From: Perilla frutescens
Lineage: Eukaryota > Streptophyta > Magnoliopsida > Lamiales > Lamiaceae
Length of the DNA: 64,000 nt
Direction: 5' to 3'
Assembly: GCA_026008535.1 (NCBI GenBank)
Contig: BRKX01000011.1
Location: forward strand, 19,352,001 to 19,416,000
The notes under the pieces: model-generated
What the model was told of the DNA's origin: nothing
What the model saw: the letters and a program-made list of their open reading frames with translations, nothing else
Databases searched by the model: none
Shown here: positions 33,946-45,179 of the stretch, piece by piece
Layout of the letters: every line of letters begins with the position of its first letter
How positions within the stretch are numbered: the first letter of the stretch is position 1
Made by a program: the position numbers and the translations under genes

Positions 33946-35771
33946 TGTAATATCCCAAACTTTTTAGTATTAAAATAATAACCTATGTTTACCTTAAGGG
34001 TAAATTAGGGAGGAAAATTGATCCTCATAGGTCCCTTTTTCGGGTGAAGTGTGACTGTTGAGAGGGTTAGAGATACCCTGAGACATTCTCATAATTGTTA
34101 TTCAGAACCTAGATACCTGCTCGAATATGATAATCCTATATTTGAATCCTATCCAAATAAATAAAAAAATTTATTTAAAATAAATATTATTATTATAAAT
34201 AGTAATATTTTAAATTATTTGCAAGCTAATTAGATTTATACAAAAATATATATATGAAGAGTGGTCGTAGATGAATTTATAATATCAAATTTTAATTTAC
34301 TTAATAACACTCGATAGAATTAGTTGGACGTGATGAAATCTAAAATTTTATCCTTAGTACTAGAAATATTTGAATTTTAAAAAGTTTATTTTCAAGCTTT
34401 AAAACGTTTTAGGGATCTTGTTTATTTAGGTAAGAATTAATTATATTTATTTATTTATTTTAATTTTGAAGAGTCTTTGTATATAAAAAAAATTATTAAA
34501 AAAAATTACTATGATAACTATGATGGTTTCCTCTTTTCCATTAATTGTACACGTAGGTATTCATGTCAATTCAGCAAATTCTGGAAAACACTTGTCCAGC
34601 TCTTCTTCTCCTTGTTAATCAACCAAATACCACAAAAGTTTATTTCTTTCCCGATAGATTAACATAAAAATAAAACAGAACCATAATTCCAAACTCTTCG
34701 ACTGGAAATCAAGTTTCACAGCAAATCTATCAGTTTTAGTTGGATTCCACTGCTTAATACCTTAAACCATAAGTGTTACAGCAAACTCACTCCTCTTGGT
34801 GCGGTCCAATTAGGACCTTGTCCACTTTGTGATTCTCTACTCAATTATACGCGCTCGTTATTATCAGGTGGGCTATATCTTTCTCAAATTATATTCAGCT
34901 AGTAAGCTTAACTATTTTTCAATTGTGAAGCATGAATATCTATATCAAAAGGATTTAGCTCACTGTTCGCATTCGCTAGTATCCTACGAAAATATTGAGT
35001 GCTTAACTAGACTCGAGTTTGGATCCTTAAAGCTTTGGGACCGTATACACTATCCTTTATTAGACAGCTGGGTTGGAGGACGTGTATATAAGTTAAGACA
35101 CTGTAGGAAGGGACAGTTGAGATAGAGCGTGCAAGTAAGGTTAAAAGAAGCTTTGTATACATGGAATGCTTTTAGATTTGAAATATTTCCATTGTTATAC
35201 TTGTGTGAATGCGATATTCATATTTATAAAATGATTGTGAACTGTTTATCAAAAATTTCCTACTAGGTACATTAATACTCAGCCCAAATCTTTTCTAAAT
35301 ATTTTCAAGTTGAGAGGCAGGCTGGAAGATGACGGTGCTGAGGCAAGGGCTGACTTTTTCTTATATGCTTGATCTTTTTGGGTGTTTAAAGATCCTAGAT
35401 ACTCTAAAACAATGAAATAGTTTGAAACAATTTACTTAAGTTGAATAAAATGCTCTGCGCTTGTTTCCGTTTACTCTGATATAGCTTGTCTTTAATTATT
35501 TGAAGCATGTTATGATTTGTGCATATTGCTGAGATGTGTCTTTACAATTGATTGGTGGGATAAGTTCCCTTTGATGATTGGTAATTCATTCAAAATTCCT
35601 TCTGAACATCTTAGTGCACGGTTCTATTACAGTTACAGAGGTTATGTTGCCTAAATGATTGAGGCTCTAACCTTATTTCTATACTTATCTTTATGCAACA
35701 ACCCCTTACCCCCTTTTCCCTAGTAGCACACCGATCCCTTGTCACGATTCTTTCGAGATCGGGGCATTACA
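33946..35771 (+). repeat. 5' LTR of the non-autonomous element
   Basis: TG...CA bounded. Its first 700 bp repeats at 37542-38242. Short open frames inside have no recognisable product. Confidence 0.85.
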
Positions 35772-35774
35772 GAT

Positions 35775-35790
35775 TGATATCAGAGCCAGG
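35775..35790 (+). other. Primer-binding site (initiator-Met tRNA type)
   Basis: TGATATCAGAGCCAGG lies four bases after the 5' LTR and differs by one base from the usual TGGTATCAGAGCC. Confidence 0.8.
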
Positions 35791-35971
35791 TTTACAACTC
35801 TGTAGACCTGCATCATTATTCTTTGAGCCTAGAATTAAGTCTAGTCTCTTAAAATTTTATTCAGCAGCCCTCAGCACGTTATCTAAGCCGCCCTTAATGA
35901 AAAGGTATGCAAGTTTTTTTAAAAAAATTAAGGCACATGAGAGTGCAGTTAGTCACACTATATATATTTTT

Positions 35972-36465
35972 CCAGGTTTCACGATCATATATCGTGATTC
36001 ATTTATCAAAGCTACTTTCAGATTTCATGATTAAAAAAAATCGTGATTCGTTCTATTCAGATTTCATGACCAGAGATCATGATTCAAAAGCTATTTTCAG
36101 GTTTCATGATGAGAGATCATGATTCTATTACCAGGTTTCATGATAAGAGGTCATGATTCTTATATTATCAGGTTTCATGATGAAATGTCATGATTCGTAT
36201 ATTTTCAAGTTTCACGATTTGATATCATGATTCGTTTATTGAAAAACGTTTTCAGGTTTCATTATCCATTATCGTGAATAATTTTGAAAATATTTTACAT
36301 GTTTCATGATTATATTTCATGATTCATCATTTGGTCAAGAATTATTTCTAGGTTTCACGACAAGAGGTTTTAATTCATTTACTAGAGAGTTATCTCCAAG
36401 TTTCACGATAAAGTATTGTGATTCGAACTTATATTAAGGTTTCATGATGAGAATTTGTGATTCGT
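35972..36465 (+). repeat. Array of 12 short dyad repeats
   Basis: The motif AGGTTTCATGAT-(about 6-7 bases)-TCATGATTC recurs about 12 times, 35-60 bp apart. Each copy is an imperfect inverted repeat (TCATGAT pairing with ATCATGA) able to form a small hairpin. Several copies have compensating-looking variants, such as TTTCACGAT with ATCGTGA. Confidence 0.85.
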
Positions 36466-37525
36466 CTAAAGTTATTCAGGGATGTCGAGACATCTAGATT
36501 TTGGTTTTGACCAAAAGATGGAAATAATTGAAAGAGAACATAATTTCTTTAAGTGATGAGAATGAGTTGTGAATGGATTTTAGATTGAACATAGCTAGCT
36601 GTGACTTATGAATATAGATTGAATTTTAAGTTGATGATTGTTAAGATTTTTTTTGGAACATGGGTTCATTAAGTGTTTTTCTACGTTTAAGATTATAAGC
36701 CCACATGTTGGTTCCACTGAAATGTGTCAATTTGTTATGATCTGAAATTTCAAAAGAATGTGTTATGTCATGTTTGGATTGAATCATATATGAAAGAGGG
36801 TTCACGGCAAGGCTGTGGTTCACCTATGATTTAAAAGAGATGTCTGGGACATTTGGATTCGGGTTCAACCGAGAATTTGATGAATGATTATAAAGAATAG
36901 ATTGACTCAGAAAGATGGGAACGATTATGTAGTGTCTTGTAAACTTGAACGTAGAAAGAACTTAGAATGGATAAGTATATTCTTTTAGATGGTTTGAGTT
37001 ATATGGATTCTAGGAAATGCAGTTCGCGTGTATATGTATTTGAGGAGAATGTTGGAAGAATTTTGAATGTCTATGAAGAATCGTGATAGAAAGATCCGTT
37101 CTCGCTACTCCTATCTCTATACATTTGTGATCGAGGAGCAAGGACAAGTTTGAGATCGGATGTCTTAAGTTTCGGGTGACGTATACGATGATCGAGATAA
37201 TATGCTTTGATTCAAGTGGATCAATATCTATTTTCTATCTCTCTTCTCGACTCAAAGAATGATGTTAAAGAAAATTTGAAGAAAGATGCAGAGAAGAACG
37301 TATGAAGAGTTATGCGCATCAATTTAAAGTGGACCTAGACAAAGTATACATCTTAGTAAGATTTACGACTCGAGAGAAACAGTCTTTTGCTAGGAATGAT
37401 GAGGTAGCTTATAAACTAGTCATATTGTTGATTCTAGCTAAGGTTCATGATTGATGTCTTAATGTTGAGGAAATGTAAGTTGTACCCTGACTTGTCATTT
37501 AGAGGTATGTCAAATTTCGGGATGA

Positions 37526-37541
37526 TTTTAAGGGGGTAGAA
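37526..37541 (+). other. Polypurine tract
   Basis: TTTTAAGGGGGTAGAA abuts the 3' LTR at 37542. Confidence 0.85.
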
Positions 37542-38242
37542 TGTAATATCCCAAACTTATTAGTATTAAAATAATAACCTATGTTTACCTTAAGGGTAAG
37601 TTAGGGAGGAAAATGGATCCTCATAGGTCCCTTTTTCGGGTGAAGTCTGATCGTTGAGAGGGTTAGAGGTATCCTGAGACATTCTCATAATTGTTATTCA
37701 GAACCTAGATACCTACTCGAATATGATAATCCTATATTTGAATCCTATCCAAATAAATAAAAAAAATTATTTAAAATAAATATTATTATTATAAATAGTA
37801 ATATTATAAATTATTTGCAAGCTAATTAGATTTATACAAAAATATATATATGAAGAGTGGTCGTAGATGAATTTATAATATCGAATTTTAATTTACTTAA
37901 TAACACTCGATAGAATTAGTTGGACGTGATGAAATCTAAAATTTTATCCTTAGTACTAGAAATATTTGAATTTTAAAAAGTTTTTTTTCAAGCTTTAAAA
38001 CGTTTTAGGGATCTTGTTATTTAGGTAAGAATTAATTATATTTATTTATTTATTTTAATTTTGAAGAGTCTTTGTATATAAAAAAATTATTAAAAAAATT
38101 ACTATGATAACTATGATGGTTTCCTCTTTTCCATTAATTGTACACGTAGGTATTCATGTCAATTCAGAAAATTCTAGAAAACACTTGTCCAGCTCTTCTT
38201 CTCTTTGTTAATCAACCAAATACCACAAAAGTTTATTTCTTC
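37542..38242 (+). repeat. Truncated 3' LTR
   Basis: Matches 33946-34647 closely, then loses all similarity at GTTTATTTCTT, where Copia-derived sequence begins. About 1.1 kb of LTR is missing. Confidence 0.88.
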
Positions 38243-38884
38243 TTGCATGATACAATCTCAAGTGTTCATTTCTTCTGGGATTTGAAGAACTCCCAGGTTG
38301 AAATGTACTGGTTGAGTTTCTAGATCGTTGAACTGATGGTCTGCTTTGAGCTGATGCTCTTGTCTGAGCGACTGGCCTTGGGTGAACTTCAGGTCTTGGT
38401 TGAACTGATGACCTGGAATGATGTGGAGGCTTTCAAGGATTTGGCCTCTGATGAGCTTTGGATTTTGATCTAGCAGTAGATCTGGATTGCTGAGCTGATC
38501 GATGTTGAACTGGTGGCTTTGACTGAGCACCAAGCCTTTGAAAGACTGACTGTCTTCGAGTTGCCCCTCTCAAATGATCAGTCTGATCTCTGGGCTAAGT
38601 TTGAGGAGTTTCAAGTATGCCCTTGCCTTCTGATTCCTCAACTGTGGGGGATTGAGCTGGTCTTGTTAATCCTCTCAGGACTCCAGATTCACAGCTCTGT
38701 ACAACTTCCTTGCCCTTCTCTGCGGTAGTGTACTTACTATATCCCAGCCCTGGGCTCCCAGATTCAGTTCTCTGATGACTCAAGATTTCATCAAGAGTCT
38801 GGGATCCCTTCTTGAATTTGAGAGATAATTCCTCTCTTTTAAGAATTTTTTGCTTGAGCTGCTCATCATTTTAGTCTTTCATTT

Positions 38885-40331
38885 TCAGCACTTAAGCTCA
38901 TCAACTCTGCTTCTTAGCTCATCATTTTCACCCTTCAGTTCAATATGCATACTTGATACATAAACTAATTGATCTTCTAGGATTCTTAACTGTTCATCCA
39001 GTTCATTCCTAGAGATCGATGCTTCATGTATATGATAGAATAAGGTTATTGAGTCAGCTTGACTAACCTCTTCTTCATTGTCGGCCATGAGGCATAGTAA
39101 AGCTTCATCATCGGAGCTAGCCGTTTGAGTCGATTCCAGATGGATAGTCTGAATCGTCAAGCACGACATTCTCAGAGTTTGCGATCATTGCTTTCCTTTT
39201 GAAGAAGCTTCTCCTCACTTTGGCCTTTTTGTCTTCAGGAAGCTCTGGACACTCGTATCTGTAGTGTCCTTGCTTGTGGCAATGGAAACATTCCTCTATG
39301 TTCCTGTTTGCCACCCTAAATTGTTCAGCTGGACGATCAGCTGGCTGCTGGTTCCTCTCACAGTTAGCAGCTTCATCAGCTTGGGGTTGAGCTGATTGTT
39401 GATCTCTAACTTTTCTTAGCTTCTCCAGCAATCTTATCATTGACTGGATTTGCTCATTCAAGTCTTCAGTCAGGATCTCCTTTTTATCGGCTGACTCTCT
39501 TCTTCGATCAATCACCAATCCCCCTGGATTCTCTCTGACAGACGAGCCTCTTGGTCGAAAGTTGTTTCTTCCACGGGTTTCTATGAATCGATTTCTTTCA
39601 GCATAGAAAGAAGTATCATGAGAAGAGGAAGTTGATGCTTCTCTCTTTCGATTCAGGCTGTACTCATAAGCTTTGAGAGATCCAAACAACTCTCTGGGAG
39701 TAATGCTGTTCAAGTCTCTTGACTCTTTAGTAGTAATTACTTTCATATCCTACTCATCAGTGAGATTATCAAGAACTTTTGAGTTCATCTCACTGTTGGG
39801 ATAGTTTCTTCCCAGATTATTCATCTCGCTTATGATGCCAAGAAATCTTGTTTCTAGGCTCGAGATGCTTTCATCCGGCTGCATTTTGAAAGACTCATAC
39901 TTATCAACTGCCAGCTAGAGCTTGTTTCCTTTGATGGCTTCGGACTCTTTGCATAGATCTACAAGAAGGTCCCAAATCTCCTTCGTTGTTCTGCAGTTTT
40001 TTGTGTCTTTCATGCGATCCTCATCCAGAGTTTGAAAAAGTGCTGCTTGAGAAACAAACTCTAGATTTTTCAACTTCTTCTCTTCACCCGTGAGAAGATG
40101 AGTTGGTTTTGGGATCCTGGTCGGTTGGTTGACATCCATGATGTGGGCTTAATTGTCCATCATTATGATGATTGGACCGTCTTCAATCACCTCCCACATA
40201 TTCTCATAGATGGAGCATAGATGAACTTTCATTCTTCTGCTCCAATTGTTATAGTTCTCAACTGAAAAGAGAGGTAGCTTATGGTTTCCCATAGCTAGAA
40301 CGGCTAGCACAGATAAACAGATCTGATTCAA
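38885..40331 (-). pseudogene. Sirevirus-like gag, multiply interrupted
   Basis: Blocks in order: KLPLFSVENYNNWSRRMKVH and WEVIEDGP; a UBN2-like block (..WDLLVDLCKESEAIKGNKL..); a linker with FGSLKAYEYSLNRKREA; a zinc knuckle CFHCHKQGHYRYECPE (about 39240-39290); and an acidic/coiled-coil tail SSDDEALLCLMADNEEE. The frame is broken by in-frame stops near 40149, 39915 and 39750 and by a frameshift near 39117-39170. Gag would package element RNA; this copy cannot make it. Confidence 0.85.
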
Positions 40332-40365
40332 ATGATCTGCAGAAACAGCTGATCCTTAGAATCAA

Positions 40366-40379
40366 CTGCTCTGATACCA
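40366..40379 (-). other. Primer-binding site (initiator-Met tRNA)
   Basis: Minus-strand TGGTATCAGAGCAG lies two bases after the LTR end. Confidence 0.9.
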
Positions 40380-40381
40380 CT

Positions 40382-42097
40382 TGTTGGTCTCGGTGTGAGC
40401 CTTTGTCAGTTTAGAGGGAGGTGAATAAACTGACTTCAAAACTTTTAAGACAGATTGCGGAATAGATAGGGCCCTGACTCGCTTTAGTGATTTATTTGTG
40501 CTGACTGATCAATTGAGAGAAACTGACAGAGGCTTAGCTGGTGAGCTGATCAGTTTGGAACTAATAGCTTGAAGACGTGGCTGAAGCTTGTCAGTTCAGT
40601 CTGTGTGTGTGAATGTGTGCAGTTAAATAACTTGCAAAACTGTAAACAGCAAGAGCAGCACACACAGAACTTTATAGAGGTTCGAAGCTTCTTGCTTCTA
40701 CGTCCTCTCTTCCTTCCGCAGAAGGGCAATCCACTATGCAAGTGTAAAGTTTCTTTATGACAATTACACAGTGAAGAAATCCTATTGGACCTGAAACGGT
40801 ACCCTTTAAACCGAGCGCGGCCTCTTTTCTAACCGTTGTTGTCCTGAAAGAACGGATCCGTCGGTACACGCTCCTCCTCAGCCGATTTTTAGGTCGACAG
40901 CTCACACTTACCGGTCTCAACTGCTCGCTGAGACTTTAGGTGCTATTGCCCGTCTTTACACGATTTTAGATCTTGCTCGATCTTCAAGAAGACAGTCTTG
41001 AAACTGTTATCAACATGGAATGTTCCTTTCTCTTTGAGCTGGGTGGTTGATCTTTGAGGGACTGAACTAAGAAGTTTTGCTCTTGCTGGAATTCTGCGTC
41101 AGCTTAGCAGCTTGCTTTGAAATTGAAGCACGCCTTCTCAGTTTAAGACTTTTCGCACTTTGAGAATCTTGAGCTTTGAGTTGGAGAGAGAGAGAGAGAG
41201 AAAAATAGCTCATTTTCTGCAAAAATAGCAAAGTTAGATTGGCGAAAGTCTCCTTGGCCAAAATTGATTCCACTCTCTTTAAATAGATGAGTGAATTTTG
41301 ACCGTTATGATTGGTGATGTTTAGAAATCACCGGTGGCATTTTAATGCCTGTAGCCGTTTGAAGCTTCTTTTAATGAACTAGCCGTTTTGACTTTTAAAA
41401 TTCTCTGCTCTAAGATCATCAGGATCTTTCAAAGATTTCCTGTTGAGATCTTCATTAACTGCTTGTCAGTAGGAGCAGGTGATTCGACTATCAGTTCTTG
41501 GACATTCAGCTGATGGGCTCTTAGCTATCTCGGCTTTCAGCTCTGAGATAGTCCAGTTAGCAGTTCTTCAGTTGCCTTGAGCTTCTATCATGATATAGTC
41601 TAGTTCGGCTGACTCATCAGCTGAGCTTAAGAGCTTTCATTTCTAGACTTATCAGTTGGCTACTTGCTTGAGTTTTTTCTCTCTAACTGAACTATGGTCA
41701 GTTGAATAAAGACTCAAAGCATTTAGAACTGTTTTACCAGTAAACTGATCTCTTGATTAGACCAGTTTTAGCTTTCAAGCTGACTCTGTTCATCAGTCTA
41801 TCTTGGCTTTTCGGTAAGACTGTTGACTAACTCATCCGATGATACCTACCAGTCTCCAAAGTTCTCTTCTGCCTTTACAGCTTATCTCAAGCTTTGAAGA
41901 GTTTACTTTGACTGGTCTGATCAGGCAACCTGCAAGCTGGTTGGCCATGCTTCTGAATAGCTGTCTCTCATCTCAGCTCGAAGTCTTACTTGGTCATTGT
42001 CATTGATTTCCAGCTTATCATAACCTGCAGTTTTTCATTAAATCATCACACATATTTTAACATTTCATCAAAACCATCATTTGAGATTTTCCCAACA
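40382..42097 (-). repeat. 5' LTR of the Sirevirus-like element
   Basis: Bounded by the inverted hexamers TGTTGG and CCAACA, 1716 bp. Contains an AG microsatellite (about 41180-41202) and many CAGTTGA/TCAGCTGA words. Confidence 0.8.
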
Positions 42098-42640
42098 ATT
42101 TTCCTAACATAAACTCTAATTAGATGTGGTGAACGTTCATAAACAATATTGTAAAATTAGACTAAATAAAAAAATTCCATTGATTTTTACTCCACAAGAA
42201 TTTAATTATGAAATAATCAACCATAATAATGAATTTTTTCTTTTGGAAAAAAATCTGGAAAAATTATTGAAGATATTTTCGAAAATTTTCATTTGGGACC
42301 AAAATTGACATCAAACTTGACGGAAAACGTAACGAAGTAGGAAAAACTGATAGTTCAAAACTCTTGAGACCAAAATCGACATCGATGGAATCAAAAGGAG
42401 AGAGTAGCGTGTCCTACAAGGGTTAACTAAGATGGATATAAACGCACATGCATTTCATGCGCCTATGATTAGTCAAAAAAAGAAGCCAACACTCAACTTC
42501 GAGATGATCACAATCTCTGAAACTTCTATGAGATCTATGATCTATCACATAAACTTATTGTTAGAATTGAGACTTTTTTAATTAATTCTCAATTATATAT
42601 CTTAATTAGTTATGTTATGTTATACTCTTTTGTAGTTGTA
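42098..42640. other. AT-rich spacer
   Basis: Nothing supported. Confidence 0.4.
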
Positions 42641-42642
42641 GT

Positions 42643-43573
42643 AAGTGACGGATCCAGAAAGTTTTTTCTGGGGGGAAACTATTGAGCTTTCGAGTTTATT
42701 TGCATGGCACTGGGAAAAAAGAGGTGTGTAAATGATTGACAACATATTTATATTTAAGTTCTTCTTACGTTCGTACTAGGAAAAATATTGTATTATTAAG
42801 GTACTATACTACTTCTTCTCTTACTTTCTTTCTACTAATTTTTAATAATATAAACATTCAAAAATTGATAAATTAATTTCAAAATATTTTAATAATATTG
42901 TAACATTCATGAATCATAATTTAAAATTCAAAACTCCAAAATTTTCACTTTAATTATAATCCATAAAATCGATAATTTGATATTTAATAAATAACAAAAG
43001 TAATAATACACTAAAAGTATTAAGTAAATAACACAAACATTGAGCAAAATATGGATGGATATTTAATTGTTTTATTTAAAATAATTATATATATATACAT
43101 ATTATCCAAAGATATGCCAAAATTAATTTTAGCTGAGTAAAAAAATTTAGAATTATACTTCAAGCTTTTTGAAACCACATTAACATTTTTAATTCTAACC
43201 ATTTAAGGCAAATTGCATTTTAAATAACAAGGGAGATGTGAGAGAGTTTTTTTTTATTATTATTTTTACTGATATCAATATTTTTAGGACGCAAGCATGT
43301 CATTTTAGAGTATGGTACGGTTATAAAAATTTATTGAAAAACTTGAGAGGAGAGAGAGAGATATTAAATGAGAGAGAGTGTGTGTGTGTGCGCGCAAAAT
43401 ATTTAACAATGGCCAATCAGTTTTTTTTTTTTTTTTTTTAATTTTCTTCTTTAGACTCAATTACCCAAACACCACCCTAACACCCTTCTTCCTCAAATTG
43501 TCGCCGAAAAATTCTGGCGGTTGGGGGGGGGGGGGCAGTTGCCCGCCCCCGCCCTCCTATGGATCTGCCACTG
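42643..43573. mobile_element. Non-autonomous hAT element
   Basis: The right end, inverted, reads CAGTGGCAGATCCATAGG and the left end AAGTGACGGATCCAGAAAG. They share the GTGRCRGATCCA core widespread in plant hAT termini, followed by G-rich sequence at both ends. The flanks give an 8-bp imperfect duplication, GTTGTAGT (42635-42642) and GTTATAGC (43574-43581), as expected for hAT. The 931-bp interior is AT-rich and non-coding and contains a TG microsatellite near 43378-43392. Confidence 0.7.
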
Positions 43574-44050
43574 GTTATAGCTATTCTTGTTTTAAGGATT
43601 TATTTTTTCTTTTTGAAGCAGGGTCATAGGTATAAGATTTTATCTACTCTTGACCAAAACAAAAGTTTTTGATTTGATGAGGCAGAGACTCTTTCTCAAA
43701 TGGTTGTGGAGTTTACTCTTTCTCAATAATGCAGGGAAGTATTTCGTGTGTCATAATATAATTTTTTTAACGAGTTGGGTTTGACAATTGATAATATTGT
43801 ATAGATTTTTTAAGATTATTCATTTGTTTATACATAAACTTATAATATGCTTTATCTTTATTTGATTAAGAATTATTTCTATAAAAAAAGAGATACCATA
43901 GCAGTTGAATTTGGACTCAGATGACACTGAAATTTGAGGGATATTGAATAATATTTAAATTAAAATTTCATGTCTTAATTGTCAATGTTTAAAAACCGTA
44001 TTGAATTTACAACTTAGTGAATTAACCCGTAAACGTATAACATCTTTTGA
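43574..44050. other. AT-rich spacer
   Basis: Nothing supported. Confidence 0.4.
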
Positions 44051-44051
44051 G

Positions 44052-45167
44052 GGGCAAGGACCAAATAAACATTCGAATTAAATGTCAATCCCACCTAAAC
44101 TATTTAAAAAATACAATTGCCCCCTCATCTATTAAAAATATATCAAACTCACAGTTTACGTTTAACACCATTAGTTTTTTTCGTTAATCAAAATGTGCAT
44201 AAATTATGCGGCCTAATTATGATTGATTTGAGTGACAATACCATGCAATATAGGTATAGTTGGACAATCCTCGACATGGATTTTCTAATTATACTCTAAA
44301 TTTGTCAATTGGGGGTATCAAACTAATAAATAATCATATGGAGAAATATTGATGGGGGTTTGTATGCGCAGATTAGATTTCAAATCTCGACATCAATCCA
44401 ATGTCGGATTTTAAAATTAAAAGATGGGTTTGAAAAAATATAGTGGCTATTGTCTATTTGACAATGGTTTCAATTTGTTCGATCAACATTCATATTTGAT
44501 ATAATTTAGCGTAACACATTTTAATTAACGGAAAAAAATAACCGTACTTTTTTTAATAGTTTAGGGGTGATTATACTTTCTAATAGTTTAAGAGTCATTC
44601 TATTCACAGCTCCCAAATTTCTCTTTGTAGCCCCCATATATATAATTAAAATGTAAATATTATTTGAAAATACATTTTTACCCTCATAACCCCCTAATTA
44701 AAATCCTAACAAAAATAATATCCTGCTTCCCACCATATAGCCTCCGATTTTTGACAGTGTAACACAATCCATTAAGTACCTAAAAATTTGAAAATAAAAT
44801 TTATGTTCAATAAACAATCAATACAAAATTCAAATGAAAATAAATAGAAGAGGAAGGAGAAAATTCCCATCATTCTTATCTATAGGGAGAGAATAATTTT
44901 TGGGCAATGAGGAGATCGAGATATTGGGGCTATGAAAATGAAAATGAAAATAAAAATATCATATGTAATTAAAATATAAGGACTATAAAGTTAAAAAGGT
45001 CTATATGATTATATTTTATATTTTTATTATATATGGGGCTACGAAAATAAAATTGGGGGTTGTGAATAGAATTACCCATAATTTAATTGTATATTTGGAC
45101 CCAAAAATAGTCTGTACGTCTAGGTGAGACTGAGCATACATTTCAGGTATTTATTTGGTCTTGGCCC
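44052..45167. mobile_element. Possible terminal-inverted-repeat element hosting a nested MITE
   Basis: GGGCAAGGACCAAATAAAC at the left and the inverse of TTATTTGGTCTTGGCCC at the right form an imperfect inverted repeat. Weaker similarity extends about 50 bp further inwards (AATGT..., CACCTA...). Flanking TCTTTTGA and TCTTTTGT could be a target duplication, but the right copy is offset by five bases. The interior is non-coding and is split by the element at 44592-45077. Confidence 0.45.
44592..45077. mobile_element. Mutator-like MITE
   Basis: Ends GAGTCATTCTATTCACA and, inverted, GGGTAATTCTATTCACA; the inverted repeat continues with CCCCCAA and TAGCCCC for about 50 bp. Flanking 9-bp sequences ATAGTTTAA (44583-44591) and ATAATTTAA (45078-45086) match at eight of nine positions, the duplication size of Mutator-like elements. 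The 486-bp interior is non-coding. Confidence 0.72.
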
Positions 45168-45179
45168 TTTTTTCTTTTG

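Larger units (their letters stand above)
33946..38242 (+). mobile_element. Non-autonomous LTR retrotransposon (LARD-like), 3' LTR truncated
   Basis: A 5' LTR of about 1.83 kb (33946-35771, TGTAATATCCC...GGGGCATTACA) is followed by a primer-binding site, a 1.77-kb internal region without gag or pol, a polypurine tract and the first 700 bp of a 3' LTR. The LTR ends and primer site resemble plant Ty3 chromoviruses of the Tekay/Del type, which presumably supply its proteins. The two LTRs differ by roughly 17 substitutions plus a few one-base indels over the shared 700 bp, counted by eye, so it is older than the Copia element at 6.2 kb. The 3' LTR breaks off at about 38242 against a Copia fragment and does not resume after it. 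Confidence 0.88.
38243..42097 (-). mobile_element. Truncated Sirevirus-like Copia element (5' LTR plus broken gag)
   Basis: On the minus strand: a 1.7-kb LTR (42097-40382, TGTTGG...CCAACA), a perfect initiator-Met primer-binding site, then a gag region with UBN2-like and CCHC knuckle sequence and a long coiled-coil/proline-serine region. Sequence stops at 38242; protease, integrase, reverse transcriptase, RNase H and the second LTR are absent. LTR length and extended gag fit Sireviruses. Confidence 0.75.
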
